Source: Agarivorans sp050870875 (GTDB taxonomy: Bacteria > Pseudomonadota > Gammaproteobacteria > Enterobacterales > Celerinatantimonadaceae). From it: a stretch of DNA of 64,000 bases. This document shows, piece after piece, positions 51,099 through 59,958 of the stretch (its first letter is position 1; each line of letters opens with the position of its first letter). A model generated the notes under the pieces. The model was not told the DNA's origin. It made no database searches and worked only from the letters and a program-made list of their open reading frames with translations. A program made the translations under genes and the position numbers. The stretch is from the NCBI RefSeq assembly GCF_050870875.2, contig NZ_CP194041.2, positions 3,410,001 through 3,474,000 of the forward strand, given 5' to 3'.

Positions 51099-52010
51099 TT
51101 GCTCCAAAGCCAAGCTGCCAAGGATCTGCCAATTGTATATCTATCCAAGCGTAAATCTTTCAACAATAAGCAGGCAAGACATGAAACCAGAGCAAGCATT
51201 TTGATTACCGGCTGTAGTAGTGGCATTGGTTTATATTGCGCTCAACAACTACCAAAGCATAACTATCACGTCATCGCATCTTGTCGCTATTTATCCGATG
51301 TTATACGACTCCAAGAGATGGGCTTAAACTGTATACAATTAGATTTAGCCTGTCAGCAATCCATCGAACAAGGCTGGCAACAAGCCTTAAAAATGGCTAA
51401 CGGAAAGATAAGCTACCTGTTTAACAATGGTGCCTACGGACAACCCGGAGCGCTAGAAGATCTGCCCACTGAAGCACTGCGCCAGCAGTTTGAAATCAAT
51501 TTGTTTGGTTGGCATCATCTGAGCCGCTTAGTGATTGCTCATATGCTTGAGCGACAACAAGGACGAATTATCCAGAATAGCTCGGTGCTAGGGCTCGTAG
51601 CAATGAAGTATCGTGGCGCTTACAACGCCAGTAAATTCGCCCTAGAAGGGTACACAGATACCCTGCGCCTAGAATTAGCCGATACGCCAATTAAGATAAG
51701 CCTGATCGAACCAGGACCGATTATCAGTTCATTTAGAAAAAATGCCAAAATTGCCTTCGAGCAATCAATCAAACTAGAGCAAAGTCGCCACCAAGCAGCT
51801 TACCAACATACCTTAAAACGTCTCGGCCAAGAAGGAGCTAGCTCTCGCTTTACCTTACCTGCTAGCGCTGTATTTAACGCACTACTGCATGCCCTAGAAG
51901 CGCCAAGCCCGAAAGTTCGCTACTATGTGACCTCCCCCACTCATCTGTTTGCTTTATTGCGTCGTTGTTTACCAGTCACTTGGCTCGATGCAATACTCAG
52001 AAAAAGTTAA
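51099..52010 (+). CDS. Short-chain dehydrogenase/reductase, YbbO-like
   Basis: The product is a classical SDR. From the first possible start it is 303 residues, with the NAD(P)-binding ILITGCSSGIGLYCAQQL, LFNNGAYGQPG, the catalytic serine in IIQNSSVLGLVAMKYRGAYNASKFALEGY with tyrosine and lysine in YNASK, and SLIEPGPIISSF. Relatives such as E. coli YbbO act as NADP-dependent aldehyde or ketone reductases. The start is a problem: the frame has no ATG near the expected N terminus; the only alternative starts are TTG at 51099 or rare codons. An ATG with a plausible ribosome-binding site lies at 51181 in another frame and would give MKPEQAF and a stop, as if one base had been lost before the ILITG segment. 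It may be a frameshift in the genome or sequence. Confidence 0.82.
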   Translation: MLQSQAAKDLPIVYLSKRKSFNNKQARHETRASILITGCSSGIGLYCAQQLPKHNYHVIASCRYLSDVIRLQEMGLNCIQLDLACQQSIEQGWQQALKMANGKISYLFNNGAYGQPGALEDLPTEALRQQFEINLFGWHHLSRLVIAHMLERQQGRIIQNSSVLGLVAMKYRGAYNASKFALEGYTDTLRLELADTPIKISLIEPGPIISSFRKNAKIAFEQSIKLEQSRHQAAYQHTLKRLGQEGASSRFTLPASAVFNALLHALEAPSPKVRYYVTSPTHLFALLRRCLPVTWLDAILRKS

Positions 52011-52054
52011 GTACGCATGATAAAATGGCTTACCTTTTCAATAACGGATTTATT

Positions 52055-52930
52055 ATGTCAACTTGGATAAAGCGTTTAGGTTCGCTGTTACTAATCCTTT
52101 CGAGTACTCAGCTGGCTGCTGAGCCTTCACTCTGGGTGGCCAGTAAAGCACAACAACGCCTCTATTTGTTCGGCTCGATCCATTTAGGTAGCGAGCAGTT
52201 TTATCCACTACCTGCAGCATTTATCGATGCCTTTAAGCACAGCCAACAACTGATCATCGAAACTGATATCACAAAGCTAAGCGCGAGTGATCAGCAAATG
52301 CTGAACACCAGAACACTGCAACCGGCTAATCGCAGCCTCAACGATGATTTAAGCCCTCATTATCAGCAACTGTTAAAGCAACGTAGCCAACAACTAGGTA
52401 TTTCCGAAACACTATTTAGCAATATGCGAGCTTGGTATGCCGCCATTGTACTCAGCCAATTGCAAATGCAAGCCTTAGGTTTTAAACCTGAGCTTGGACT
52501 TGATCTTCACTTCATCGAACAAGCAAAACAACGATACAAGCCAATTATCGCACTTGAGACTTTTGAACAACAATTGGAAGCTTTAAGCAGCCTTGAGAGT
52601 ATTCAAATTCCTCTCTTACAGCAAACTCTCGATGAATTCGAACAGGTTCCTCAGATGTTCAATCAACTCGTGGAATACTGGAACAAAGGGGATAACCAAC
52701 AACTATTTGCGCTGCTTGGTGAAGATCCAATGTTCCAACAAGAAGCCGAAATGGTGATCAATAAATTACTCTACCAGCGAAACCAGCAATGGCTGCAACA
52801 ACTCACCGAACTCAATAACACCAGTTTTGTCGTCGTTGGTGCCATGCATCTATATGGCGAACAAGGCTTACTCAGTAATTTAGAACAACAAGGTTATGTA
52901 ATTCGTGAAGTTGATCCAAACACAGATTGA
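52055..52930 (+). CDS. TraB/GumN family protein
   Basis: The 291-residue product has a signal peptide (MSTWIKRLGSLLLILSSTQLAA) and the TraB/GumN pattern: LWVASKAQQRLYLFGSIHLGSEQFYPLP with the GSIH motif, LIIETDIT, and near the end SFVVVGAMHLYGEQGLLSNLEQQGY with the second GxMH motif. The family is thought to be a metalloprotease (Tiki-like), but activity in bacteria is unproven. I chose the ATG at 52055 because it gives a proper signal peptide; the frame is open upstream to 51965, overlapping the SDR gene. It is probably in one transcript with the SDR gene, 44 bases upstream. Confidence 0.88.
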   Translation: MSTWIKRLGSLLLILSSTQLAAEPSLWVASKAQQRLYLFGSIHLGSEQFYPLPAAFIDAFKHSQQLIIETDITKLSASDQQMLNTRTLQPANRSLNDDLSPHYQQLLKQRSQQLGISETLFSNMRAWYAAIVLSQLQMQALGFKPELGLDLHFIEQAKQRYKPIIALETFEQQLEALSSLESIQIPLLQQTLDEFEQVPQMFNQLVEYWNKGDNQQLFALLGEDPMFQQEAEMVINKLLYQRNQQWLQQLTELNNTSFVVVGAMHLYGEQGLLSNLEQQGYVIREVDPNTD

Positions 52931-52998
52931 TCACTATCAATTTGGCTAATATTCAACCAAGTTATGCTCAGGTGACCTCATAAGAAGGAATCTTTAGC

Positions 52999-53142
52999 AT
53001 GGATCTTTGGTTAGACTTACTGTTTGGTAATAGCATTGGTTTAATGTCTATTTCGGTGATCGCGATTACAATTGGTTTGATGATTTTTTATACTTATTAT
53101 TTCCTAAAAAAAATCAGCCAAAGCGAACCACCACAAAAATAA
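52999..53142 (+). CDS. DUF3149 small membrane protein, 47 residues
   Basis: This short gene encodes MDLWLDLLFGNSIGLMSISV, then IAITIGLMIFYTYYFLKK and a polar end ISQSEPPQK. The pattern of an acidic amphipathic start with LLFGNSIG, one transmembrane helix and a basic segment after it matches the DUF3149 family of gammaproteobacteria. AGAAGGAATC precedes the ATG at 52999. Its role is unknown. It lies between the TraB/GumN gene and smrA, all on the plus strand. Confidence 0.8.
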   Translation: MDLWLDLLFGNSIGLMSISVIAITIGLMIFYTYYFLKKISQSEPPQK

Positions 53143-53214
53143 GCGAACGCAGCGGTTGCGCCGCTGCATGCTCTCATCTATAAAGAAGGGACTTCGTTGT
53201 TCAGGAGTTCTTTT

Positions 53215-53790
53215 ATGTCTGAAGAATTTGATCTATTTCAGCAAGAAGTTGCTGGAATCAAGCCCTTAAAGCAAGACGCCATCATCGGCAGTAGTGCAAC
53301 TTTAGATTCCGCCGCAAAGCAGGCTCGTCAATTAGCAGCCCAACAACAGGCAGCGAGTCATCAAGATTACCTTTCACTGGAACAGGTTAAACTATTACGC
53401 CCCGACGATCCCGTCAGTTACAAAAAATCTGGACTACAGCAAGGTGTATTCAAGAAGCTCCGTTTGGGCAAATATGAAATCCAAGCCAAGTTAGATTTAC
53501 ACAAACTTCGCCTTGAGCAAGCGCGTAACGAAATTATAAGTTTCATCAAACAGTGCCAGCAATTAAACATTCGTAGCGCATTAATCATTACCGGCAAAGG
53601 CGCAAATAGCCAACCACCAGCATTACTAAAAAGCTACGTGAGTGGCTGGCTACCGCAAATTGAATCGGTATTAGCGATACATAGTGCTCAGGCCATACAT
53701 GGTGGCAGCGGTGCCATCTACGTACTGCTGAAAAAAAGTGAATTACAAAAACTCGATAACCGCGAACGTCATGCTCGCCGAATCCGTTAA
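53215..53790 (+). CDS. smrA: Smr domain protein SmrA
   Basis: The 191-residue product resembles E. coli SmrA (YdaL), with the N-terminal DDPVSYKKSGLQQGVFKKLRLGKYE, the Smr motif KLDLHKLRLEQARNEIISFI (DLHxL with lysine in place of the usual glycine), IITGKGANSQPPALLKSYVSGWL with the second motif TGKG, and GGSGAIYVLL with an ending RERHARRIR close to that of SmrA. Smr domains nick or bind nucleic acids; SmrA has endonuclease activity in vitro and some Smr proteins rescue collided ribosomes. The start at 53215 has GGAGTTCTTTT in front. It is followed 24 bases later by the carboxypeptidase gene. Confidence 0.9.
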   Translation: MSEEFDLFQQEVAGIKPLKQDAIIGSSATLDSAAKQARQLAAQQQAASHQDYLSLEQVKLLRPDDPVSYKKSGLQQGVFKKLRLGKYEIQAKLDLHKLRLEQARNEIISFIKQCQQLNIRSALIITGKGANSQPPALLKSYVSGWLPQIESVLAIHSAQAIHGGSGAIYVLLKKSELQKLDNRERHARRIR

Positions 53791-53814
53791 ATTCACATCG
53801 ACCAAGGAATAATT

Positions 53815-55302
53815 ATGACAAAGCCCAACGCTTACCAACAACTCTGCCAGCACTTTCAACATCTATCTAAGCTCGCGCATTTAAATGCTATCTGTAGCTG
53901 GGATCAAGCGACAATGATGCCTAATGGTGGAAATCAAGCCCGTGCCGAAGCACTGGCAGAACTCGCCGTATTAATCCATCAAAAGTCCACCCATTCAGCA
54001 ATGCCAGAATGGCTAGAACAAGCCAAACAACTAAACCTAAATCCGCAACAACAGGCCTCGTTACGAGAAATGAAACGTCATTGGCAACAGCAAACTGCCC
54101 TCCCCAGCGATCTCGTCAAAGCAAAATCTTTGGCAACCGCACATTGCGAACACGCTTGGCGTGAACAGCGTGGCAACAACGACTGGAAGGCCTTTCAGAT
54201 TAACCTACAAGCGGTGATGCAATTAGCCATTGAAGAAGCGCAGATCAGAGCCGATAAAACTGGGTTAAGCCCTTATGATGCGATGCTTGATCTCTACGAA
54301 CCCGGCATGCAAATGCAGCGTTTGGATAAAATATTTGGTGAGTTACACGCCTGGCTCCCCCAACTGATCCAACAGGTCGTCGAACAACAAAAAAGTTGGC
54401 CCGCGCTTCAGCTCAATGCGCCCTTTGCCAGTGATAAACAAAAGCAACTCGGCTTAGCAGTGATGAAGAAGCTGCAATTCGATTTTAATCATGGTCGCCT
54501 CGATGTGAGTACTCACCCCTTCTGTGGTGGAGTCCCTCAGGATGTTCGAATTACCACCCGTTACGAAGAACAAGACTTTACTCGCTCGCTGATGGGAATA
54601 GTGCATGAGACGGGTCATGCTCGCTATGAGCAAAATCTACCTTTAGATTTCCTCGATCTACCAGTGGGTCAGGCCCGCTCAATGGGCATTCATGAAAGCC
54701 AAAGCCTATTCTTTGAAATGCAATTGGGTCGCAGTCAGGCATTTATTGAACAACTACTCCCCTTAGTCAATCAGCATTTGTGCCATCAGCAGCCAATGCG
54801 CTTAAGCGAGCTCAAACAACACTACCTTAAGGTACAGCCCGGTTATATTCGAGTTGACGCCGATGAAGTGACCTATCCTGCACACATCATGTTGCGCTAC
54901 GAATTAGAACGAGACCTGATTACCCAAAAAATTACCGTGGCTGATATCCCGGAGTTATGGGATCTCAAAATGCAACAGTATTTAGGACTATCTACACAAG
55001 GCAATTACCAAGATGGCTGCATGCAAGACGTGCATTGGCCTGCTGGTTTAATCGGCTATTTTCCGTCCTACTCACTCGGTGCAATGTATGCTGCACAATT
55101 TCACACAGCGCTGGTGAAACAACATCCGGAGGTACCCGCTCAAGTTCAAACCGGTAATTACGATACGGTCTTTGCCTGGTTACAAAAAAACATCTGGTCA
55201 CAAGCCAGTTTCTACCCAAGCGATGAACTAGTCAGCCGCGCCACTGGCGAAAACTTAAATAGCCAGTATTTTAAACAACACCTTCAAGCTCGTTATTTAT
55301 AA
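53815..55302 (+). CDS. Carboxypeptidase M32 (Taq family)
   Basis: The 495-residue product is a thermostable-type M32 metallo-carboxypeptidase that removes C-terminal residues from peptides. It has the zinc motif IVHETGHARYEQ (HEXXH at about residues 264-268), the downstream zinc ligand in GIHESQSLFFEMQLG, and DEVTYPAHIMLRYELERDL, a hallmark of the family. The N terminus LNAICSWDQATMMPNGG is also characteristic. The length is typical (about 500). AAGGAATAATT precedes the ATG. It is probably cytoplasmic and co-transcribed with smrA. Confidence 0.95.
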   Translation: MTKPNAYQQLCQHFQHLSKLAHLNAICSWDQATMMPNGGNQARAEALAELAVLIHQKSTHSAMPEWLEQAKQLNLNPQQQASLREMKRHWQQQTALPSDLVKAKSLATAHCEHAWREQRGNNDWKAFQINLQAVMQLAIEEAQIRADKTGLSPYDAMLDLYEPGMQMQRLDKIFGELHAWLPQLIQQVVEQQKSWPALQLNAPFASDKQKQLGLAVMKKLQFDFNHGRLDVSTHPFCGGVPQDVRITTRYEEQDFTRSLMGIVHETGHARYEQNLPLDFLDLPVGQARSMGIHESQSLFFEMQLGRSQAFIEQLLPLVNQHLCHQQPMRLSELKQHYLKVQPGYIRVDADEVTYPAHIMLRYELERDLITQKITVADIPELWDLKMQQYLGLSTQGNYQDGCMQDVHWPAGLIGYFPSYSLGAMYAAQFHTALVKQHPEVPAQVQTGNYDTVFAWLQKNIWSQASFYPSDELVSRATGENLNSQYFKQHLQARYL

Positions 55303-55490
55303 TAGTTGTGACGGCAGCTCGACAATACGGTTCACTGCAAGCTTAATAAATGCAAGCAAGCGATTGTTTACGTGAATGAAATTATTAATAAAACAAAAGC
55401 TTGCGAGCATTAACAAGACGACTAGTCGCTCACCATAAGTCACATCAAGCATATTTATCGTGAGCGTTCCCCCAAACTAGGGCTGAACAC

Positions 55491-55820
55491 TCATGAGTGT
55501 CCTACCTCATCCGCATCGAGTAATAACCATTCCTCGCTCCTTAAGGGAACTGGGGCTCTCACTTCGCAAATGTCACTCAATGGCCAAATAAACATCTCAG
55601 CGAAAAACACGGCTATATCATCCAGCTCACCATTTACCGCGACTTTTTTAAGTAGCGGCAAGGCCGCTATCTGTTCAGAAGCAAAAGCGAGCCGAGTCAA
55701 GGGATCGGCGCAGATATCAATGCTTAGTTCAAAATAGCGAGTAAGGTGATTAAAGCGCGAGCATTCAATTTTATCGTCGTTTGGGAATGCTGACGCGAAT
55801 TGTTGACCTGTCACCGTCAT
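55491..55820 (-). CDS. Hypothetical protein, 109 residues
   Basis: I do not recognise this protein. It starts MTVTGQQFASAFPNDDKIEC and continues through a balanced, mostly acidic sequence (SRFNHLTRYFELSIDICADPL, VAVNGELDDIAVFFAEMFIWPL) to LLDADEVGHS. No signal peptide, membrane span or motif is evident; an alpha/beta fold of about 100 residues is likely. The ATG at 55820 has GAGG six bases upstream; a TTG at 55832 is in frame but less likely. It stands alone on the reverse strand between the carboxypeptidase and KAS III genes, so there is no operon clue. Confidence 0.6.
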   Translation of the reverse strand: MTVTGQQFASAFPNDDKIECSRFNHLTRYFELSIDICADPLTRLAFASEQIAALPLLKKVAVNGELDDIAVFFAEMFIWPLSDICEVRAPVPLRSEEWLLLDADEVGHS

Positions 55821-56043
55821 ATAAGACCTCAATCTAGTTATACCAGAGCTTATAAGCTATCCATGAGCCCAAACCAAGCAGTCAATTTGCCTACACTTAA
55901 GTCTGAAAAAATAGACTCAAACTGGGATATCTAGCTTAAGTCATAAAACCAACCAGTCAAGCTCAAGAATCAGACAATTTGGCTATTTAGCATGCATCAG
56001 GCATAATCCTTGGCACATTATAGTATGAGAGTTTCTAGCCTTT

Positions 56044-57141
56044 ATGTATCACGCCGAAATTACCGGATGGGGCAAATGTATGCCTCCTGCACGTCTATCT
56101 AACCACGATTTAAGTACTTTTATCGACACATCCGATGAGTGGATAAGTAGCCGAACAGGTATTAAAGAGCGTTGTATATCGCATGTGGATATCGCCGAAC
56201 TAGCTGCCAATGCAGGTTTGCAAGCTCTCGCTGCGGCAAACTTAGATGCAGCACAACTCGATGCAATTATCTTGTGTACCTGCACAGCTGGAACAACAGT
56301 GCCAAACAGTGCCAGTCGCGTGCAACAGCTACTACATGCCGATCAAGCGGCCGTGTTTGACATGAATGCTGCTTGTAGCGGTTTTGTTTACGGCCTACAA
56401 ACTGCGGCGGCCTTAATTCAAACAGGAGCAATGCAAAGAATATTGTTAATTGGTGCCGAGCGCCTCAGTCAATTGCTCGATTGGACCAAGCGCGATACTG
56501 CTGTGTTATTCGGTGATGGTGCCGGAGCGGTGATCATCGAAGCCAATGATGATCCAGAAAAAGTTGGATTTTTAGCCGCTAAGTTAGGTTGTGACAGTGA
56601 AAAACGGGAAATTTTATCAATTGCGGATTTTGGTACCAACCGCAAACGTTTTAGCGGTGTAGATACCCTGTACAACTTCCAGTTTGAAGGGCCCGAAATC
56701 TTTAAACGTGCCGTAAAAGGTATGGGAGAAGCTGCCAGCAATGTCTTGGCTCAGGCACAAGTTGCTAATCATGAACTTAACTTCATCGTGCCTCATCAAG
56801 CCAATCTACGGATCATCGACGCTCTCGCCAAACGAATTGGCGCCCCCGATGAAAACATCATGATCAACATTGAAAAATACGGAAACACCTCAGCAGCAAC
56901 GGTTCCTGTCGCCTTATGTGAAGCCTTAGAGCAAGGTCGAATTAAGCCCGGTGACAATGTCTTATTAGCAGCTTTTGGCGCAGGACTCACCTGGGGAGCG
57001 GCCGTTATTCGCTGGGGAAAACGAGTGACGCCAATCAAACAATCCACCGCCAGCCTGCCCGCTTGTAATCAAAGCGCCTTAGAACTGCTGGCCCCTGCCA
57101 TCGAAGGTTGCCAACAGGCAAGGAAAGCACAACTCACTTAA
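56044..57141 (+). CDS. 3-oxoacyl-[acyl-carrier-protein] synthase III family protein (FabH-like)
   Basis: KAS III condenses acyl-CoA with malonyl-ACP to start fatty acid chains. The 365-residue product has the full catalytic triad: cysteine about 111 in MNAACSGFVYGLQTAA, histidine about 250 in FIVPHQANLRIIDA and asparagine about 280 in EKYGNTSAATVPVA, with LFGDGAGAVIIEA and an end that passes beyond GAGLTWGAAVIRW by about 40 extra residues. The gene is not in the usual plsX-fabH-fabD cluster, so it is more likely a second, specialised KAS III (FabH2 or of the PqsD/DarB or beta-ketoacyl synthase for alkyl product type) than the main one. Its location alone does not settle its substrate. Confidence 0.88.
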   Translation: MYHAEITGWGKCMPPARLSNHDLSTFIDTSDEWISSRTGIKERCISHVDIAELAANAGLQALAAANLDAAQLDAIILCTCTAGTTVPNSASRVQQLLHADQAAVFDMNAACSGFVYGLQTAAALIQTGAMQRILLIGAERLSQLLDWTKRDTAVLFGDGAGAVIIEANDDPEKVGFLAAKLGCDSEKREILSIADFGTNRKRFSGVDTLYNFQFEGPEIFKRAVKGMGEAASNVLAQAQVANHELNFIVPHQANLRIIDALAKRIGAPDENIMINIEKYGNTSAATVPVALCEALEQGRIKPGDNVLLAAFGAGLTWGAAVIRWGKRVTPIKQSTASLPACNQSALELLAPAIEGCQQARKAQLT

Positions 57142-57298
57142 CTCAGCGCTTCCAGTGTTGCGGTCGAGCCAAGCCATATCAAGTCGACCGAGGATTGCTT
57201 TTCAATATTAACGACTTGCAGCAATGGCCATCGATTGATTTAAACCGATGGCCTAGATGTTCTCTGCATGCAAAATCAAGAATAGCCTTGGACCTTAG

Positions 57299-58360
57299 CT
57301 AGCCCTGCTGTTGGCTCACCCCTGCCGATTCAAATGAGGCCATTTGATTGAGAAAGGCGACAGCGGAACAAACCAAGGGATAAGCTAATACTGCGCCGCT
57401 CCCTTCACCTAAACGTAAGGACAATTCTAACAAGGCATGAGCATCCATCGCCTTCAATAAACGCTGATGTGCCTGTTCCGCGCTTTGGTGGCAAAACACC
57501 ATATATTGTTTCACCAGAGGATTGATTTGATAAGCAACCAACGCTGCAGCTGAACAGATAAAACCATCCACCAAAATCACCATCCGCCGACTCGCGGCTT
57601 CAAGCATCGCCCCCACAATGGCCGCTATTTCTAAACCGCCAACCTTCGCCAACCATTGTTCGGCCGTATAATCTCCGCGATGATGGTTCATTGCTTGCTC
57701 TAATACCGCAACTTTATGTGCCAAACCTTGGTCATCTAAACCAGTGCCTCGTCCAACACAATCGCTAACCGGGAGTCCCAAACAACCAGCCATCAACGCG
57801 GCTGCACTGGCTGTGTTGGCGATCCCCATTTCACCGAAAGCCAATAAATTAGATCCCTCTAAGGCCGCTTGACGAACTCTAGCCACTCCAACCTCCATCG
57901 CCTGCTCCGATTGCGCTTGGGTCATCGCGTCTGAACTTAAAAAACTTTTTGTTCCAGCTGCCACTTTACAACACGCAACCCCCTCTTCTGAAAGTAATTG
58001 GCTAACACCAACATCAACAATCTCAAAAGCAAAACCGTGCTGGCGACAAAATACATTAACCGCCGCACCCCCTTCCACAAAGTTTTGCACCATTTGCGCC
58101 GTCACAGCTTGTGGATAAGCACTCACCCCAGCTAAAGCAATCCCATGGTCGGCGGCAAATACAATCATTTTTGCGCGCTGGATCACAGGTTCAAGGGTCG
58201 ACTGTATCAGGCCTAACTGACAAGCTAATGACTCCAATTGGCCCAAAGAACCTTGTGGCTTGGTCTTCAAATCAATCTTATTTTGCAGTGCCTCTGCCAA
58301 ACCAAGCTGCAAAGGCTCAATTACAAATTTAGTACGCAAATTCAATTCCCTAGCAATCAT
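57299..58360 (-). CDS. cobT: Nicotinate-nucleotide--dimethylbenzimidazole phosphoribosyltransferase
   Basis: CobT activates the lower ligand base of cobalamin by transferring ribose phosphate from nicotinate mononucleotide. The 353-residue product has the family's opening DLKTKPQGSLGQLESLACQLGLIQ, AADHGIALAGVSAYPQAVTAQMVQNFVEGGAAVNVF, EMGIANTASAAALM, GRGTGLDD and the C-terminal catalytic glutamate in LRLGEGSGAVLAYPL. The start at 58360 has GAGG upstream; the frame stays open 28 codons further without a matching start. No other cobalamin gene lies in the window, so this looks like a lone salvage or late-step gene, or part of a split pathway. I saw no cobalamin riboswitch near it. Confidence 0.94.
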   Translation of the reverse strand: MIARELNLRTKFVIEPLQLGLAEALQNKIDLKTKPQGSLGQLESLACQLGLIQSTLEPVIQRAKMIVFAADHGIALAGVSAYPQAVTAQMVQNFVEGGAAVNVFCRQHGFAFEIVDVGVSQLLSEEGVACCKVAAGTKSFLSSDAMTQAQSEQAMEVGVARVRQAALEGSNLLAFGEMGIANTASAAALMAGCLGLPVSDCVGRGTGLDDQGLAHKVAVLEQAMNHHRGDYTAEQWLAKVGGLEIAAIVGAMLEAASRRMVILVDGFICSAAALVAYQINPLVKQYMVFCHQSAEQAHQRLLKAMDAHALLELSLRLGEGSGAVLAYPLVCSAVAFLNQMASFESAGVSQQQG

Positions 58361-58631
58361 AATACCTCGTTTAAGCTTAACTCGTTTAAGCCTTAGCTTT
58401 AACCAAAACATGTATTTATCAAAGATTAACTTGTCCCTAAGCAAGCCATAGATCGCAGATGAAGGCTTAAAAAAAACGATTTACAATACAAGTTTTCACT
58501 TTCTATTGCTCGACATCTCAAAGTCACCGCCTAAAAGAAAGCCGCTAACGAACGAACTCTAAGCAATTTTCAGCTGTGTTATTGCCAACTTCTTGCTACA
58601 CTTCGCCCTCAGTCAAATTAGAGGTTCCAGA

Positions 58632-59093
58632 GTGTTAGTTTGCCCTTGCGGTAGCGGCTTGAACTTTGTTCAATGTTGTCAACCCTATATCAGCGGCTTA
58701 TCAAGCCCGACTCATTGTGAGCAACTAATGCGTTCCCGCTATAGTGCCTATACTCTGGGTGATGCGAACTACTTATGGCAAAGCCATCATCCGGACTTTC
58801 GTCCAAGTGAGCAGCCCTTAGCACTCAACGCCGAGGAAGCGACACAATGGGAGAAACTCGAAATTTTATTTAGTTGCGACCGACTCGATGGCAACAGCGG
58901 AATTGTGGAGTTTAAAGCTCATTTTCGCGAGCAAGGCCAACTTAATATTTTGCATGAACGCTCTAATTTCACAAAAATTGCTGAACATTGGTTTTATACC
59001 GATGGTGTATTTTCTCCTTCACCCTTGGCTCGCAATGCTGCGTGCCCCTGCGGGAGCGGGAAGAAACTGAAACAGTGCTGTAAAAAATCTTAA
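58632..59093 (+). CDS. ychJ: YchJ family SEC-C motif protein (UPF0225)
   Basis: The 153-residue product has a cysteine-rich SEC-C zinc-binding motif at each end: CPCGSGLNFVQCCQPYISG near the start and CPCGSGKKLKQCCKKS at the C terminus, with the YchJ core between them (LMRSRYSAYTLGDANYLWQSHHP, EFKAHFREQGQLNILHERSNF and WFYTDGVF). Function is unknown; the SEC-C motif binds zinc and proteins in SecA. The start appears to be GTG at 58632, with AGAGG upstream, directly before LVCPCGSG as in E. coli YchJ; a TTG further upstream is in frame but gives a non-homologous extension. In E. coli ychJ lies near purU; here too purU follows 28 bases after, matching that order. Confidence 0.9.
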   Translation: MLVCPCGSGLNFVQCCQPYISGLSSPTHCEQLMRSRYSAYTLGDANYLWQSHHPDFRPSEQPLALNAEEATQWEKLEILFSCDRLDGNSGIVEFKAHFREQGQLNILHERSNFTKIAEHWFYTDGVFSPSPLARNAACPCGSGKKLKQCCKKS

Positions 59094-59121
59094 CTTTAAA
59101 GCTGAATAAATCGAAAACACC

Positions 59122-59958
59122 ATGGAAAGAAAAATTCTTTTAACCGAATGCCCAGATGCCAAAGGTTTAATCTCAACCATTACCAACATCTGTGCCAAGC
59201 ATCAACTCAACATTATTAAAAATAACGAATTTGTCGATAATGAAGTGGGACGTTTCTTCATGCGTACCGAGTTAGAAGGCTATTTTAACGACCAAACTTT
59301 GCTCGCTGATTTAGACAATGCACTACCTATTGGCAGCGCCCGTCGTTTAGTCGGGGCCGGACGCAAGCGCATCGTGATCATGGTCACCAAAGAAGCACAT
59401 TGCTTAGGCGATTTACTCATGAAAGCCGTATACGGTGATATGAATGTTGAAATTGCCGCAGTTGTAGGCAACTACGATATCCTACAAGCGCTCACTGAGA
59501 AATTTGACATCCCCTTCCATTACATTAGTCATGAAGGATTAAAACGTGAGCAACATGAACAGCTGATCATTGAAACTGTCCAACAATATCAACCCGACTA
59601 TGTGGTACTCGCTAAATACATGCGGATCCTCACACCAACATTTGTCGAGGCGTTCAGCAATAAGATCTTAAACATTCATCACTCGTTCTTGCCAGCTTTC
59701 ATTGGTGCTAAACCTTATAAACAAGCCTACGATAGAGGGGTTAAAATCATTGGCGCTACCGCTCACTTCGTGAATAACGATCTAGATGAAGGTCCTATCG
59801 TAGAGCAACACGTGATTCATATTGACCATACCTACAGCGCGCAAGAAATGGCAAAAGCTGGGCGAGATGTAGAAAAGTCGGTATTAAGTCGCGCCATGCA
59901 ACAAGTGCTCGATGAGAAAGTATTTGTTTACGGGAATCGAACTGTAGTTTTTCGCTAA
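59122..59958 (+). CDS. purU: Formyltetrahydrofolate deformylase
   Basis: PurU hydrolyses 10-formyltetrahydrofolate to formate and tetrahydrofolate and balances one-carbon pools; the formate feeds PurT. The 278-residue product has an N-terminal ACT domain (LLTECPDAKGLISTITNICAKHQLNI) and a C-terminal formyltransferase-like domain with RKRIVIMVTKEAHCLGDLL, VLAKYMRILTPTFVEAF, and the catalytic NIHHSFLPAFIGAKPYKQAYDRGVKIIGATAHFV in pieces with its asparagine and histidine. The length equals that of E. coli PurU (280). It overlaps the convergent gene by 4 bases. There is only a weak ribosome-binding site. glyA elsewhere in this window belongs to the same one-carbon network. Confidence 0.96.
   Translation: MERKILLTECPDAKGLISTITNICAKHQLNIIKNNEFVDNEVGRFFMRTELEGYFNDQTLLADLDNALPIGSARRLVGAGRKRIVIMVTKEAHCLGDLLMKAVYGDMNVEIAAVVGNYDILQALTEKFDIPFHYISHEGLKREQHEQLIIETVQQYQPDYVVLAKYMRILTPTFVEAFSNKILNIHHSFLPAFIGAKPYKQAYDRGVKIIGATAHFVNNDLDEGPIVEQHVIHIDHTYSAQEMAKAGRDVEKSVLSRAMQQVLDEKVFVYGNRTVVFR

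Noticed and set aside
53215..53790. MutS2-type nuclease
   Set aside because: The Smr domain stands alone and the ends match SmrA; no MutS core is present.
57108..57302. Open frame of 64 codons overlapping the end of the KAS III gene
   Set aside because: Overlaps KAS III in another frame and lacks a ribosome-binding site.
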